A DNA stretch of 64,000 nucleotides from 2-12-FULL-60-19 sp041483675. Lineage in GTDB: Bacteria; Desulfobacterota; Binatia; UBA9968. A program made the position numbers and the translations under genes. The notes under the pieces were generated by a model that was not told the DNA's origin, did no database searches, and worked only from the letters and a program-made list of their open reading frames with translations. Below are positions 45,353 to 54,918 of this stretch, in pieces (the first letter of the stretch is position 1; each line of letters begins with the position of its first letter). The stretch covers positions 1 to 64,000 of the forward strand of contig JBGPGE010000005.1 of assembly GCA_041483675.1 (NCBI GenBank), read 5' to 3'.

Positions 45353-47164
45353 TTAAGACCTCGACGCCTCGAACCGATCCAACCGCGTCACCAGCTCGCC
45401 AAGTTGTTTCTCCAAGCGTTTAGGGAGCCGCTTGCCGAACTGGGCGAAGTGACGCTCGATATCGGGGATTTCCCCCTTCCAGGTGTCGCGGTCGAACTTC
45501 AGCAGTTCCTTTAGGTTTCGCGGCGGAAGCTCAAGACCTTTCAGGTCGAGGTCGTTCTCGCCGGGCAGATAACCGATCGGCGTCTGCCGCGCGCCGGCCT
45601 TGCCTTCGAGCCGGTCGCACATCCATTTAAGCACGCGGCTGTTGTCGCCGAAACCGGGCCAGAGCCAGTTGCCGTCAGGGCCTTTGCGGAACCAGTTCAC
45701 GTAGAAGATGCGCGGCGCCTTGTCGCCCAGCCGGTCTCCCATGTCGAGCCAGTGCTGGAAATAGTCCGCCATGTTGTAGCCGCAGAAAGGCGTCATGGCG
45801 AACGGGTCGCGCCGGAGCACGCCCACCTCGCCGATGATCGCGGCGGTCGTCTCCGATGCGGCGGTCGCGCCGAGAAAAACGCCGTGATCCCAGTCGAGCG
45901 ACTCGGTCACCAGCGGGACCACGCCGGAGCGGCGGCCGCCGAAGATGAAGATGTCGATCGGAACCCCTTCCGGCTTCTCCCAGTCGCCGCAGATCGCCGG
46001 GCATTGAGCCGCCGCCACCGTGAATCGCGCATTGGGATGCGCGGCCGGCTGTTTGCTCGCGGGACTCCAGTCCCGCCCACGCCAGTCGATCGCGTGGGCC
46101 GGAGGCGCGCCGTCTATCCCCTCCCACCAAACGTCGCCGTCGTCCGTCAGCGCGCAGTTGGTAAAAATAACATTTTCCTTAAGCGCGGCCATCGCCATCG
46201 GGTTGGAGCGCGTCGAGGTCCCCGGCGCGACGCCGAAAAAGCCACTCTCGGGATTGATGGCGCGAAGGCGCCCGTCCGGGCCGATCTTCATCCATGAGAT
46301 GTCCTCACCGATGGTTTCGCACTTCCAGCCCGGAACGGTCGGCACCAGCATCGCCAGGTTGGTCTTACCGCAGGCGGACGGAAACGCGGCGGCGATGTGA
46401 TACTGCTTCCCCGCCGGATTGGTGAGGCGCATGATGAGCATGTGCTCCGCCATCCACCCCTCCCGCTTCGCCATGGCCGACGCGATCCGCAGCGCGAGAC
46501 ATTTCTTGCCGAGCAGCGCATTGCCGCCGTAGCCGGAGCCGAAGGACCAGATGAGATTCTCCGCCGGAAAATGGCTGACGTATTTCTTATCCATCGGCGC
46601 GCAGGGCCACGCGACATCTTTTTGTCCGCTCGCGAGCGGGGCGCCCACGGAGTGGAGGCAGGGGATAAACTCGCCTTCGGCGCCGAGCGCATCGATCACC
46701 TTCGTGCCCACGCGCGTCATGACGTGCATACTGCAAACGACGTACGGGCTGTCGGTGATCTCCACGCCGATCTTGGCGATCGGCGAGCCGATCGGCCCCA
46801 TCGAAAACGGGATCACGTACATCGTGCGGCCCTTCATGCAGCCGTCGTAGAGAGCCGTCATCGTCCGCTTGAGCTCGTCCGGCGCGACCCAGTTGTTGGT
46901 GGGACCGGCCTCGTCTTTGGACGCGGTCGCGATGTAAGTTCGCTCTTCGGTCCGCGCCACGTCGCTCGGATTGGAGAAAAAGAGATAACTATTCGGCCGT
47001 TTCTTGAGCGCTACGCCGGCGCCGGTAGCGACCATTTGCGCGATCAGTCGATCGTATTCCTGCCTGCCGCCGTCGCACCAGTGAACCCGATCGGGCTTGC
47101 ACATCTCGGCGGTTTCGCGAACCCATTCTTTGAGCTTTAAGTGTTTTACCTCGTAGGACGACAT
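45353..47164 (-). CDS. pckG: Phosphoenolpyruvate carboxykinase (GTP)
   Basis: The 603-residue protein has the GTP-type kinase loop AFPSACGKTNLAMLVP, with the reactive Cys, plus EDISWMKIG, NWFRKGPDGNWLWPGFGDNSRVLKWM. It interconverts oxaloacetate and PEP using GTP/GDP. Ribosome site GGAGG lies 8 nt before ATG 47164. Confidence 0.97.
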   Translation of the reverse strand: MSSYEVKHLKLKEWVRETAEMCKPDRVHWCDGGRQEYDRLIAQMVATGAGVALKKRPNSYLFFSNPSDVARTEERTYIATASKDEAGPTNNWVAPDELKRTMTALYDGCMKGRTMYVIPFSMGPIGSPIAKIGVEITDSPYVVCSMHVMTRVGTKVIDALGAEGEFIPCLHSVGAPLASGQKDVAWPCAPMDKKYVSHFPAENLIWSFGSGYGGNALLGKKCLALRIASAMAKREGWMAEHMLIMRLTNPAGKQYHIAAAFPSACGKTNLAMLVPTVPGWKCETIGEDISWMKIGPDGRLRAINPESGFFGVAPGTSTRSNPMAMAALKENVIFTNCALTDDGDVWWEGIDGAPPAHAIDWRGRDWSPASKQPAAHPNARFTVAAAQCPAICGDWEKPEGVPIDIFIFGGRRSGVVPLVTESLDWDHGVFLGATAASETTAAIIGEVGVLRRDPFAMTPFCGYNMADYFQHWLDMGDRLGDKAPRIFYVNWFRKGPDGNWLWPGFGDNSRVLKWMCDRLEGKAGARQTPIGYLPGENDLDLKGLELPPRNLKELLKFDRDTWKGEIPDIERHFAQFGKRLPKRLEKQLGELVTRLDRFEASRS

Positions 47165-47227
47165 CAACCTTTTCCTCCAGTAGCCAAAGCGGAAGTAATT
47201 TCTTACTATTCAAAATCGCGCGATAAA

Positions 47228-49204
47228 TCAATCTTGCAGTCGAGGAGAAAGGATCTGCGCGGCCTCGCCGAGCGCCTGGTGGCTCCCCAGCAGGACAAGG
47301 ATATCGTTGGCTGCCAGGCGAAAATCGGCAGGCGGCGTAGGAATCGACTTGCCGTCGCGCACCACGGCGATCACCGTCACGCCGCTGCGCGCGTGAAGCT
47401 CGGTCTCCTGCAGCGTCCTGCCGGCGGCGGGCGAGCTTTCGAGCACCAGCACCGTGTCCGTCGTCGTTCCGACAAGATAGCGACTGAGTTCATCCAACTG
47501 CCTGCCCTGAAGACGCAGCCCGCGCAGCGCGCCATAGTGTTCTTTGCGGATAAGATCGACCTGCAACGCGATCAGATTGCGCGGCAGGTGATACTCCTGG
47601 AGCACGCGGGCGAAGATCTCGACGGACGTCTCGAACTCTTCGGGGATCACCTGGTTCGCGCCTAGGCGGTAGAGACGGTCGATCTCCGCCACGTAGCGCG
47701 TCCGAACGATGATATAAAGATCGCTGCGCATCGAGCGCGCCTGCGAGGCGACGCGAGCGGTCGCGATCGGATCGGAGATCGCCACGACCAGCACCCGCGC
47801 CTGCCCGATCCCGGCCTTCGCCAGCACCTCCGGCCGCGTGCCGTCACCGAAGGCGATCGGCTCGCCCGCCGCCTTCGCACCACGCACCAGGGCCGCGTCC
47901 ATGTCGAGAATGGTGTAGAGAACACCGACTTCTTTCAGCACCCGCGCCAGATTCTGGCCGTTTAACCCGTAGCCCACGATGAGCACATGGCCGCTCTCGG
48001 CCCGTGGTTCAGAATCCGCCTTGACCCGCGACAAACCGACCACCCTTTCCAGACCGAATCCCAATGCATGAGCGCCGTGGATCAGAAAGGGCGTCGCAAA
48101 CATGCTCAGAATCGACGCGGCGAGAAAGAGTTGTTGATCCGTGGAGCTGATCAGGCCGTAGTCGCGTCCGGCCAGTGCGAGAAGAAAAGAGAATTCCCCA
48201 ACCTGCGCCAGGCTCAACCCCAGAACGACGGCAAGCCGCATCGACTGATAGAGCCGCGCAATGATCAGTAGGACCAGCACTCCCTTAAGTCCGGTCATCA
48301 GCACGAACAACCCCAAAGCCGCGAGACCATCCGTCATTAGGTTGTCGAAACGCAGCAGCATCCCGATCGAGATAAAGAAAATGCCGCCGAAAGAGTCCTT
48401 GAGCGGGAGCACCTCGGCCATCACCTGATGGCTCAGCTCGGAATCGGAGATCACCAGCCCCGCGATAAACGCGCCGAGCGCCAGCGAAAGGCCCGCTTCG
48501 GAAGTGAGCCAGGCGGTGCCCAGACAGATGAAGATAACAAATAGGACAAACAGCTCGCGGTTGCGCAACAACGCAACCTGACGCAGCAACCAGGGGAAAA
48601 CCTTTCGCGCGCCGAACGCGATAGAAGCTAAGGCCAGCAACGCCTTGGCCATCGCCCAGGCAACCAGCGGCGCCGACGCCGTGCCGGCCCGGCCGAGCAG
48701 CGGGACCAACAGCATCATCGGCACGATGCAAAGATCCTGGAGGAGCAAGACGCCGGTCGCCACCCTTCCCGACAGCGCATCGCTCTCTCCCCTATCCTTA
48801 TATATCCTGAGCACGATCGCCGTGCTGCTGAGCGACACGAGAAAGCCGTAGAAGATTCCGGTTTCGGTCGGATAGCCGAAGACGATCGACAGCGCCCAGA
48901 CCACGCCGGTCGTCAGCAATATCTGAAGCGCGCCCGCCAGGATCGGCACACGCGAAGCGGAAACAAAACGGCCCAATGAAAATTCCAGGCCGATGGTGAA
49001 AAGCAGGAGCGCGACCCCGATTTCCGCCAGGGTCTCGACCTCAGCCGCGTCCCGGATCACTTTGAGCCCGTGCGGCCCCATGACGACCCCGGCCAGGAGA
49101 AAACCGATGATCGCCGGCAGCCTGAGCTTCTGGGAGACGAAGACGATGACGAGAATCGCCGCCAGGACGATGAGAAGTTCTCTTAGAACGCTGAGATCGG
49201 GCAT
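47228..49204 (-). CDS. CPA2-family cation:proton antiporter with TrkA-type C-terminus
   Basis: The 658-residue protein has about 12 membrane helices (first 375 residues, with LPAIIGFLLAGVVMGPHGL), then a Rossmann domain with VLIVGYGLNGQNLARVL and a C-terminal TrkA_C domain (EAGVTVIAVVRDGKSIPTPPADFRL). This is the KefB/KefC-like layout, exchanging K+ or Na+ for protons under nucleotide control. No KefF-like ancillary gene is present. Confidence 0.92.
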   Translation of the reverse strand: MPDLSVLRELLIVLAAILVIVFVSQKLRLPAIIGFLLAGVVMGPHGLKVIRDAAEVETLAEIGVALLLFTIGLEFSLGRFVSASRVPILAGALQILLTTGVVWALSIVFGYPTETGIFYGFLVSLSSTAIVLRIYKDRGESDALSGRVATGVLLLQDLCIVPMMLLVPLLGRAGTASAPLVAWAMAKALLALASIAFGARKVFPWLLRQVALLRNRELFVLFVIFICLGTAWLTSEAGLSLALGAFIAGLVISDSELSHQVMAEVLPLKDSFGGIFFISIGMLLRFDNLMTDGLAALGLFVLMTGLKGVLVLLIIARLYQSMRLAVVLGLSLAQVGEFSFLLALAGRDYGLISSTDQQLFLAASILSMFATPFLIHGAHALGFGLERVVGLSRVKADSEPRAESGHVLIVGYGLNGQNLARVLKEVGVLYTILDMDAALVRGAKAAGEPIAFGDGTRPEVLAKAGIGQARVLVVAISDPIATARVASQARSMRSDLYIIVRTRYVAEIDRLYRLGANQVIPEEFETSVEIFARVLQEYHLPRNLIALQVDLIRKEHYGALRGLRLQGRQLDELSRYLVGTTTDTVLVLESSPAAGRTLQETELHARSGVTVIAVVRDGKSIPTPPADFRLAANDILVLLGSHQALGEAAQILSPRLQD

Positions 49205-49212
49205 ATTTTTGT

Positions 49213-49310
49213 AGCTTTCAGCGGTCAGCCGTCAGCGATCAGCTTTTAAGACGGATGGCCGAGCCGCTCCCTATTTGCAGAAGCTGACGGCTGAAAGCTG
49301 ACAGCTAAGG
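49213..49310. repeat. Hairpin of 7-bp GTCAGCN units
   Basis: Left arm (49213-49247) is AGCTTTCAGCGGTCAGCC-type and the right arm (49281-49310) is its approximate reverse complement AGCTGACGGCTGAAAGCTGA. It lies between the queF stop and the antiporter start. A remnant of the same motif (GCTGACGGCTGAAGGCTATT) is at 23209-23228. Confidence 0.8.
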
Positions 49311-49311
49311 G

Positions 49312-49668
49312 CTATTTGGCCTTGTGCTCCGCCGTCACGGTCGTGTGGATGCCGCCGCGCACGTTGAAATCGCCAACGACGGTCATCGATCGCGGTTGGC
49401 AGGCGCCGACCAGATCGTCGAGGATACGGTTGATCACGGCCTCGTGAAACGCGCCTTCGTCGCGGAACGACCAGAGATAGAGCTTGAGGGATTTAAGCTC
49501 GACGCAGAGCCGGTCCGGCACGTAGCGGATGCGGATCGTGGCGAAGTCGGGTTGGCCGGTGCGCGGGCAGACGCAGGTGAACTCCGGGCACTCCATGCCG
49601 ATCTCATAGTCGCGCTCCGGCCGGGGATTGGGAAAGGTCTCAAGATTTTTGCTCGGCGTCGTAGGCAT
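49312..49668 (-). CDS. queF: NADPH-dependent 7-cyano-7-deazaguanine reductase, single-domain type
   Basis: The 118-residue protein has PEFTCVCPRTGQPDFATI with the nucleophile Cys34 and Asp41 at the spacing of Bacillus QueF, and LKSLKLYLWSFRDEGAFHEA. It reduces preQ0 to preQ1 for queuosine. ATG 49668 is favoured because an upstream in-frame extension is unconserved. Confidence 0.95.
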   Translation of the reverse strand: MPTTPSKNLETFPNPRPERDYEIGMECPEFTCVCPRTGQPDFATIRIRYVPDRLCVELKSLKLYLWSFRDEGAFHEAVINRILDDLVGACQPRSMTVVGDFNVRGGIHTTVTAEHKAK

Positions 49669-49777
49669 GGAGCGATTGTAGCCTACCCTCCCCTGCTTTT
49701 TCAATTCCGAGTTTCTTGACAAGGCCGTGGCCCGATGATAACTCAACTTCTTATTCTAAGCTTACGGAGGACGATCA

Positions 49778-50572
49778 GTGAACAAACCGAAAGAGCCGAA
49801 AGCGGGAGAAAAGATGAGCCCGGCCGAGGCGAAAGCCTACGTGGACTATCTTTATGAGACGATGTACGAACACTGGAAGGAAAAAATCAACGCCGGTCCG
49901 TTCATGACGCAGCTCAGAGCGGGGAAACTGCCCATGCCCGTGATCCGCCAGTTCTTCAAAAACTGGGGGCGCTTTTCGCTCGAAGTCAACGGCCTCAACG
50001 CCGTCTCGTATTACATTCACCTGCCGTTTTTCGTCCGCAACTTCGATCTGCTCGGCCCCCTTTGCGCCAAGATCGCCGACGAGTTGATCTCGCCCAAGCC
50101 TCCGGGGCACGTGCTGGTGCTGCTCAAGACCGCCGAGGCGCTGAAGTTGAGCCGCCAGGAAGTTTTGGAAGCGCCTTTCCTGCCGGAAGCGCGCGCGATC
50201 AACGACTTCACGCACAAGATCTTCATGGACGGCTCCATCGCCGAGCTTTGGGGACTCCACGTCTTCGAAGAGTCTCTCTCCCACTGGTCCGGGCAGTGGT
50301 TCAAGGCGCTCACCGCCCACTACGGCCTCAGCAAATCGCAAGCCGTCTATTTCTCGACCCATGAAGAGGCCGACCTCGAACCGCACGCGCTGGGAAACAC
50401 CGGCGTGGAGGCGATGGGCCACGGCGCCTTCAACCGGGCGATTCTGGAGCGCGTGCTGCAAGACGGCAACGTAGAATTCCGCGCCGGCTATTCCATGGAA
50501 TACTGCGCCCTCGCCATGATCGACCTGCACGCCCAGATGAAGCGCGCGGCAATGGAAAATCCCTATCCTTAG
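49778..50572 (+). CDS. TenA/PqqC-like (heme-oxygenase-fold) protein
   Basis: The 264-residue all-helical protein matches iron-containing redox proteins of the PqqC/CADD group: YVDYLYETMYEHWKEK, QFFKNWGRFSLEVN, GLHVFEESLSHWSGQ and EADLEPHALGNTGVEAMGHG. The GTG start follows GGAGG. The reaction is unknown; some relatives act in cofactor synthesis or oxygenation. Confidence 0.8.
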   Translation: MNKPKEPKAGEKMSPAEAKAYVDYLYETMYEHWKEKINAGPFMTQLRAGKLPMPVIRQFFKNWGRFSLEVNGLNAVSYYIHLPFFVRNFDLLGPLCAKIADELISPKPPGHVLVLLKTAEALKLSRQEVLEAPFLPEARAINDFTHKIFMDGSIAELWGLHVFEESLSHWSGQWFKALTAHYGLSKSQAVYFSTHEEADLEPHALGNTGVEAMGHGAFNRAILERVLQDGNVEFRAGYSMEYCALAMIDLHAQMKRAAMENPYP

Positions 50573-50682
50573 AGAAAGTAGGCAACAGCCGTCGGGGCGA
50601 CCGGCCGGTCGCCCTTACAATTTTCCTCCCTGCCGCCTTGCCGCTATGCACCCGCGCGGCTGATGTGGTAATCTATCCCTCC

Positions 50683-51540
50683 ATGACCCCCAGCCGATTG
50701 CGAGAGGCCGCCGCCACCGCTCTTCTCAGCCTCTCTATCGCTGCGCTTTGTCTTTTCCCTTACTGCGCCTCTGCTCAGGAATTCTACCGCTGGGTAGATG
50801 AGAAAGGCGCCGTTCATTTCACCGACAATCTCTACTCGGTCCCGGAAAAATATCGGAGTCAGATAGAAAAGAGAAACTACGTACCGACCCCGGAGCCAAC
50901 GGCGCCGGCCGCTCAGCAGGCAACACGGGGAGCGGAGCGGCCTCAGACCCGGCGCATCACGGTCCCCTTTAAGCGCGAGGGCAACCTGATCATTGTGGAA
51001 GGGTCCGTCAATCAGGCCGTCCCGGCGAGGTTTATCCTCGACACCGGCGCGGAGATATCCACCGTCCCGCGCTCCGTAGGCCAACAGTTAGGGATCGACC
51101 CGGACGCCGGCGTCCTGATCACGATAACGGGCATGGGCGGCTCCACCGACGTGCCGTTGGTCGAGATCAACAGCATCAGCGTGGGCGAGGCCCAGGTCAA
51201 CAGTTTGGATGTGACCTTGAGCGACACGCCGCTGCCGGACACGGGATTGCTCGGCGGCGATTTTCTCGCGGATTACAAGGTAAACATCCTGTACGAGGAA
51301 AATCAGGTGCTCCTGGAGCCGCAGGAGCGCCCGTACGGCGGTCACACATTCGAATGGTGGCAGAAAAAGTTCCGTCTCTTCCAGAGAATCAAACAGCGCT
51401 ACGAAACCCTCGGCGGCGGCTCCGGCGCGGGCGGGATGAGCGAAATCGCCGCGAAGCAGTTGCGCGCCGTCGAGCGCAGGATCAACGATCTCGAAACCCG
51501 CGCCTCCCAAGCCGGCATTCCCCGCGAATATAGACAGTGA
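50683..51540 (+). CDS. Secreted retropepsin-like aspartic protease with DUF4124 N-domain
   Basis: The 285-residue protein has a signal peptide (to CASA/QE), a DUF4124-type domain (FYRWVDEKGAVHFTDNL), then a retroviral-type protease domain with Asp120 in FILDTGAEIS and LLGGDFLADY. A helical tail follows. Such TIGR02281-like proteases are membrane or periplasmic and of unknown target. Confidence 0.88.
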   Translation: MTPSRLREAAATALLSLSIAALCLFPYCASAQEFYRWVDEKGAVHFTDNLYSVPEKYRSQIEKRNYVPTPEPTAPAAQQATRGAERPQTRRITVPFKREGNLIIVEGSVNQAVPARFILDTGAEISTVPRSVGQQLGIDPDAGVLITITGMGGSTDVPLVEINSISVGEAQVNSLDVTLSDTPLPDTGLLGGDFLADYKVNILYEENQVLLEPQERPYGGHTFEWWQKKFRLFQRIKQRYETLGGGSGAGGMSEIAAKQLRAVERRINDLETRASQAGIPREYRQ

Positions 51541-51597
51541 TTGCCTCCTCCCTCTGTTGACTGTACAGACCCCGCCGGCCTATAGTTTTAGCTACCG

Positions 51598-51924
51598 ATG
51601 GAAAAACATATCCCGGTCGAGATCAATCACGTCAAAGCAGAGCGGCTGGTCCGCATCACCTGGGACGACGGCCATGTCGGCGACTACCCTTTGGAACACC
51701 TGCGCGGCTATTGCCCTTGCGCGCTCTGTCAGGGGCACGATGCGGCCTTGGGCGCGAAATTCATCTCCGTTCCCGGCGTTGGCTTGCAGACCATCGCGCC
51801 GGTGGGAAACTACGCCGTCGAGTTCCACTGGCAGGACGGCCACAGCACTGGCATTTACAGCTATGACTACCTGCGCTCGCTGTGCCCATGCGCGGCCTGC
51901 GCGAGCGAGCAGGAAAGCGTGTAG
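51598..51924 (+). CDS. DUF971 domain protein
   Basis: The 108-residue protein shows VEINHVKAERLVRITWDDGH, YCPCALCQGHD and a second SLCPCAACASE, four plus cysteines in two C-x-C-x2-C sets. The domain is known from gamma-butyrobetaine hydroxylases and Mrp-type iron-sulfur ATPases. It is 9 bp before the MobA-MoaD gene. Confidence 0.85.
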   Translation: MEKHIPVEINHVKAERLVRITWDDGHVGDYPLEHLRGYCPCALCQGHDAALGAKFISVPGVGLQTIAPVGNYAVEFHWQDGHSTGIYSYDYLRSLCPCAACASEQESV

Positions 51925-51933
51925 GAGCGTCGC

Positions 51934-52965
51934 GTGAAGGGCGCCGAAGCAAGGGATCGAGCTTCCGCCGTCATCCTCGCCGGCGGCAAAAGCTCGCGCA
52001 TGGGGCGGCCCAAGGCTCTGCTCCCCTTCGACGGCGAGCCGTTGATCCGCCACCTCGTGCGGACGCTTGCGCCCCTGTTTGCCGAGGTCGTGGTTGTAGG
52101 CGGCGCGGGGGAAGAGTTTATTGAGTTAATGAGTTTATTGCGTTCATTGGGTACCCAACCCAACCAACCCAACCAACTCAACAAACTCAATAAACTCAAC
52201 GAACTCAATCAACCCAATAGACTCAATCAACCCAACAAACCCAATATAACTCTGGTCCGCGATGAAATCGCCCACCAGGGACCGGTCGGCGGAATCTACT
52301 ACGGCTTGCGCGAAGCCAAAGGTGAATTTGTTTTCCTGACTTCGTGCGACGTTCCCTTCCTCAACCTGGGGTTGATCTCATATCTCATCTCCCAAATCCC
52401 CGACTACGACGTGGTTGTCCCCTACTGGCAGGAGCGCTTCCAGCCGCTCCATGCCGTGTACCGGAGGAGCGTGGCCCCGTTGCTAGGAAAACAGTTGGAA
52501 CGAGGAGAGCTGCGCCCGATCTTTCTTTACGAAAAGGTGCGCACCCGCCGGGTCTCCGAAGACGAAATCCGGCGTTTCGATCCGGAAGGGTTGAGTTTTC
52601 TCAACATGAACACCCCGGAGGACTATGAAGCGGCGCTGAAACGCTGGCATCTCCCCACCTCCTCTGCTCCCCTGCTCCCCTGCGAGTCCCACTGCACCGT
52701 CGAGCTGTTCAGCGTCGCCCGCCTGCTGGCCAAGACCTCCCAAATCGACCTGGCCCTCCCGCGGGAAGCGACGCTCGCGGATGTGTTGGCGGCGCTCTCC
52801 GACCGGCTGCCTGTCCTCGTCGGACCGGTGATCGCGACGGATAAGAAGAGTCTGACAAGCGGCAACGCCTGTAACATCAACGGCAAAACTTTCGTTCGAG
52901 ACCCGAAGGCTCAAGTCCATCCGGGTGACAATATCTTTATCATCTCCGCCGACGCGGGAGGCTAA
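51934..52965 (+). CDS. MobA-MoaD fusion (molybdenum cofactor)
   Basis: Residues 1-60 and about 106-245 form a MobA-type guanylyltransferase (AVILAGGKSSRMGRPKALLPF; FLTSCDVPFL; FLNMNTPEDY). Residues about 255-343 are a MoaD/ThiS-like ubiquitin-fold domain ending in the activatable GG. MobA makes the dinucleotide cofactor; MoaD carries sulfur to molybdopterin. Residues 61-105 are a low-complexity N/Q/L/P insert coded by a hairpin repeat. GTG start after GGAG. It lies 3 bp before an aldehyde ferredoxin oxidoreductase gene, which may take this cofactor. Confidence 0.88.
   Translation: MKGAEARDRASAVILAGGKSSRMGRPKALLPFDGEPLIRHLVRTLAPLFAEVVVVGGAGEEFIELMSLLRSLGTQPNQPNQLNKLNKLNELNQPNRLNQPNKPNITLVRDEIAHQGPVGGIYYGLREAKGEFVFLTSCDVPFLNLGLISYLISQIPDYDVVVPYWQERFQPLHAVYRRSVAPLLGKQLERGELRPIFLYEKVRTRRVSEDEIRRFDPEGLSFLNMNTPEDYEAALKRWHLPTSSAPLLPCESHCTVELFSVARLLAKTSQIDLALPREATLADVLAALSDRLPVLVGPVIATDKKSLTSGNACNINGKTFVRDPKAQVHPGDNIFIISADAGG
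52114..52247. repeat. 9-bp-periodic hairpin repeat inside the mobA-moaD gene
   Basis: Left arm units like GAGTTTATT pair with right arm units like AACTCAATA. The right side encodes QPN, QLN and KLN triplets. The reading frame passes through the whole repeat (residues 61-105). Confidence 0.88.
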
Positions 52966-52968
52966 GCG

Positions 52969-54768
52969 ATGCACGGGTTTCACGGCCGGTTGCTCCATAT
53001 CGACCTGAGCGCCGAAACCTACGAGTGGCGCGCGCTCGAAGAGTCCCGCCTGCGCGCCTTTCTCGGCGGCATCGGCTTGGGGACCAGCCTGCTTTACGAT
53101 TTGGCTCCCGCGGGCGTGGAGCCTTTCTCCCCGGCGAATCCCCTCATTCTCACGAGCGCGCCGCTGGTCGGCACCGGGCTCACCACCACGGCGAAGTATG
53201 CCGTGGTAACGAAGTCTCCGTTGACCGGATTCATCGCCGACTCCCTCTCCTCCAGCTTTTTCGCCCTTGAATTGAAACGGATCGGCGCGGACGCGGTGGT
53301 GATTACCGGCCGGTCGCCTCACCCGACCTATCTTTTCATCCGCGATAAACAAGTAGAATTCCACCGCGCGGATCATCTATGGGGAAAGAGTCCGAAAGAG
53401 ACCGAATCGTCGCTCCGGTCGGAGCTTGGCGATCCGGGAGTTCGCGTCGCCGCCATCGGCCAGGCCGGGGAGAACCGCGTGCGCTTCGCCACGATCAGCA
53501 ACGAAGGGCGCCACGCCGGACGGGGCGGGGTCGGCGCCGTGATGGGGTCGAAGAACCTGAAAGCGATCGCCGCGCGCGGAAGCTCGGTGGCGACCGTGGC
53601 CGATCCACAGGGCATCGAGGCGATCGCCGAAACGATGCGGGCGCGAAGCCTCGGCACGATGACCGCCAAATACCGCGAGATCGGCACCGTGGCGAACCTC
53701 GCCGTCTTTAATCGCCTTGGGACTTTGCCCACGCGCAACTTCCAGCAATCGACCTTCGACGACGCGGAGGAACTGACCGGCGAGAGTCTCGTCGAGAACA
53801 ACTTCAGCCGGAGGTACGGCTGCGCTTCGTGCACCATCCGCTGCGAGCATCTGTTTAAATCCCTGGCGGGGGAAGAGCAGCGGCTCGAATACGAGACGCT
53901 CTTCGCCCTCGGCCCGCTCTGCGGCATTCGAGACTCCACTACCGTTCTCGAAGCCGCGCGCCTGTGCGATCTCTACGGCCTCGACACGATCAGCGCGGGC
54001 GGAACCATCGCCTGGGCGATGGAGTGCGCCGCCAAAGGACTTCTCCCCGAGGCCTCCGGCCTCGGACTGAATTTCGGCAATACGGATGCTGTCATGAAAA
54101 TCATTCCGGCGATCGCTCAGCGAAGCGGTCTCGGCGGGTTGCTGGCTGAAGGCTCGAAACGAGCTGCGGCCCGAATCGGCGGTGAGACTGCCGAGTGGGC
54201 GATGCACGTCAAAGGGCTTGAGCTGCCGGGCTACGAGCCGCGCAGCTTGAAGACGATGGCGCTCGGACTTGCCGTAAGCCCGCGCGGCGCCTGCCACAAC
54301 CGCTCCGGCGCTTACGAGGCGGACTTCTCCGGCGAAGTGGATCGACTGAAGACAGACGGGCGGCGCGGCATGCTGGTTGCCGCGTCGGAAGATTTTTCCG
54401 CCGTGCTGGATTCGTTGATCGTATGCAAGTTCCTGCGCAAGTGCTTCACCGATTTTTACGCCGAAGCCGGGGAGCTAATGAGTAAAGTCACCGGCTGGAG
54501 TTATTCCGCCGACGAGCTGAGACGAGCCGGCGAGCGGATCCACACGCTCAAAAAGCTGTTTAACGTCCGCGAAGGCTGGAGATCGAACGACGACTGGCTC
54601 CCACCGCGCCTGTTGAAAGAGGCCCTTCCGACGGGCGTCGCTGAAGGCGTCAGTCTCTCGCCCGATGAGCTGCGCGACATGCTTCAGAGTTACTATAGAG
54701 CCAGAGGATGGGACGAGAACGGATTCATCCCCGAGAATAAGCTGAAGGAACTCGGGATTTCAGCGTGA
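52969..54768 (+). CDS. aor: Aldehyde ferredoxin oxidoreductase
   Basis: The 599-residue protein has the tungsten/molybdenum AOR fold, with 4Fe-4S ligands Cys285, Cys288, Cys292 and Cys486, matching the spacing in Pyrococcus AOR. LTTTAKYAVVTKSPLTG and GRGGVGAVMGSKNLKAI bind the cofactor. The family oxidises aldehydes to acids with ferredoxin. The MobA-MoaD fusion 3 bp upstream supports a dedicated cofactor link. Confidence 0.94.
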   Translation: MHGFHGRLLHIDLSAETYEWRALEESRLRAFLGGIGLGTSLLYDLAPAGVEPFSPANPLILTSAPLVGTGLTTTAKYAVVTKSPLTGFIADSLSSSFFALELKRIGADAVVITGRSPHPTYLFIRDKQVEFHRADHLWGKSPKETESSLRSELGDPGVRVAAIGQAGENRVRFATISNEGRHAGRGGVGAVMGSKNLKAIAARGSSVATVADPQGIEAIAETMRARSLGTMTAKYREIGTVANLAVFNRLGTLPTRNFQQSTFDDAEELTGESLVENNFSRRYGCASCTIRCEHLFKSLAGEEQRLEYETLFALGPLCGIRDSTTVLEAARLCDLYGLDTISAGGTIAWAMECAAKGLLPEASGLGLNFGNTDAVMKIIPAIAQRSGLGGLLAEGSKRAAARIGGETAEWAMHVKGLELPGYEPRSLKTMALGLAVSPRGACHNRSGAYEADFSGEVDRLKTDGRRGMLVAASEDFSAVLDSLIVCKFLRKCFTDFYAEAGELMSKVTGWSYSADELRRAGERIHTLKKLFNVREGWRSNDDWLPPRLLKEALPTGVAEGVSLSPDELRDMLQSYYRARGWDENGFIPENKLKELGISA

Positions 54769-54796
54769 CGAGCGCTTGGGGTTGGGCGTTGAGAGC

Positions 54797-54900
54797 AATG
54801 CAAAATGAAAAGTGCAAAATGCAAAAATCAAAATTGAGGCCGAGATCCCGGTCCGGACATTTTTCATTTTTCAATTTGCACTTTGATTTTTGCACTTTTC
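54797..54900. repeat. Hairpin of GCAAAAT-type units
   Basis: Left arm (54797-54835) consists of GCAAAAT-like 7-bp units; right arm (54859-54899) is its approximate reverse complement (TTTTTGCACTTTT). It separates the AOR gene from a short downstream gene and may end the transcript. Confidence 0.8.
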
Positions 54901-54918
54901 CGACCATGGAGGAAAGCC

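Noticed and set aside
49669..49746. Longer N-terminus for QueF
   Set aside because: The extra 26 residues are unlike the family; ATG 49668 gives the usual short single-domain length.
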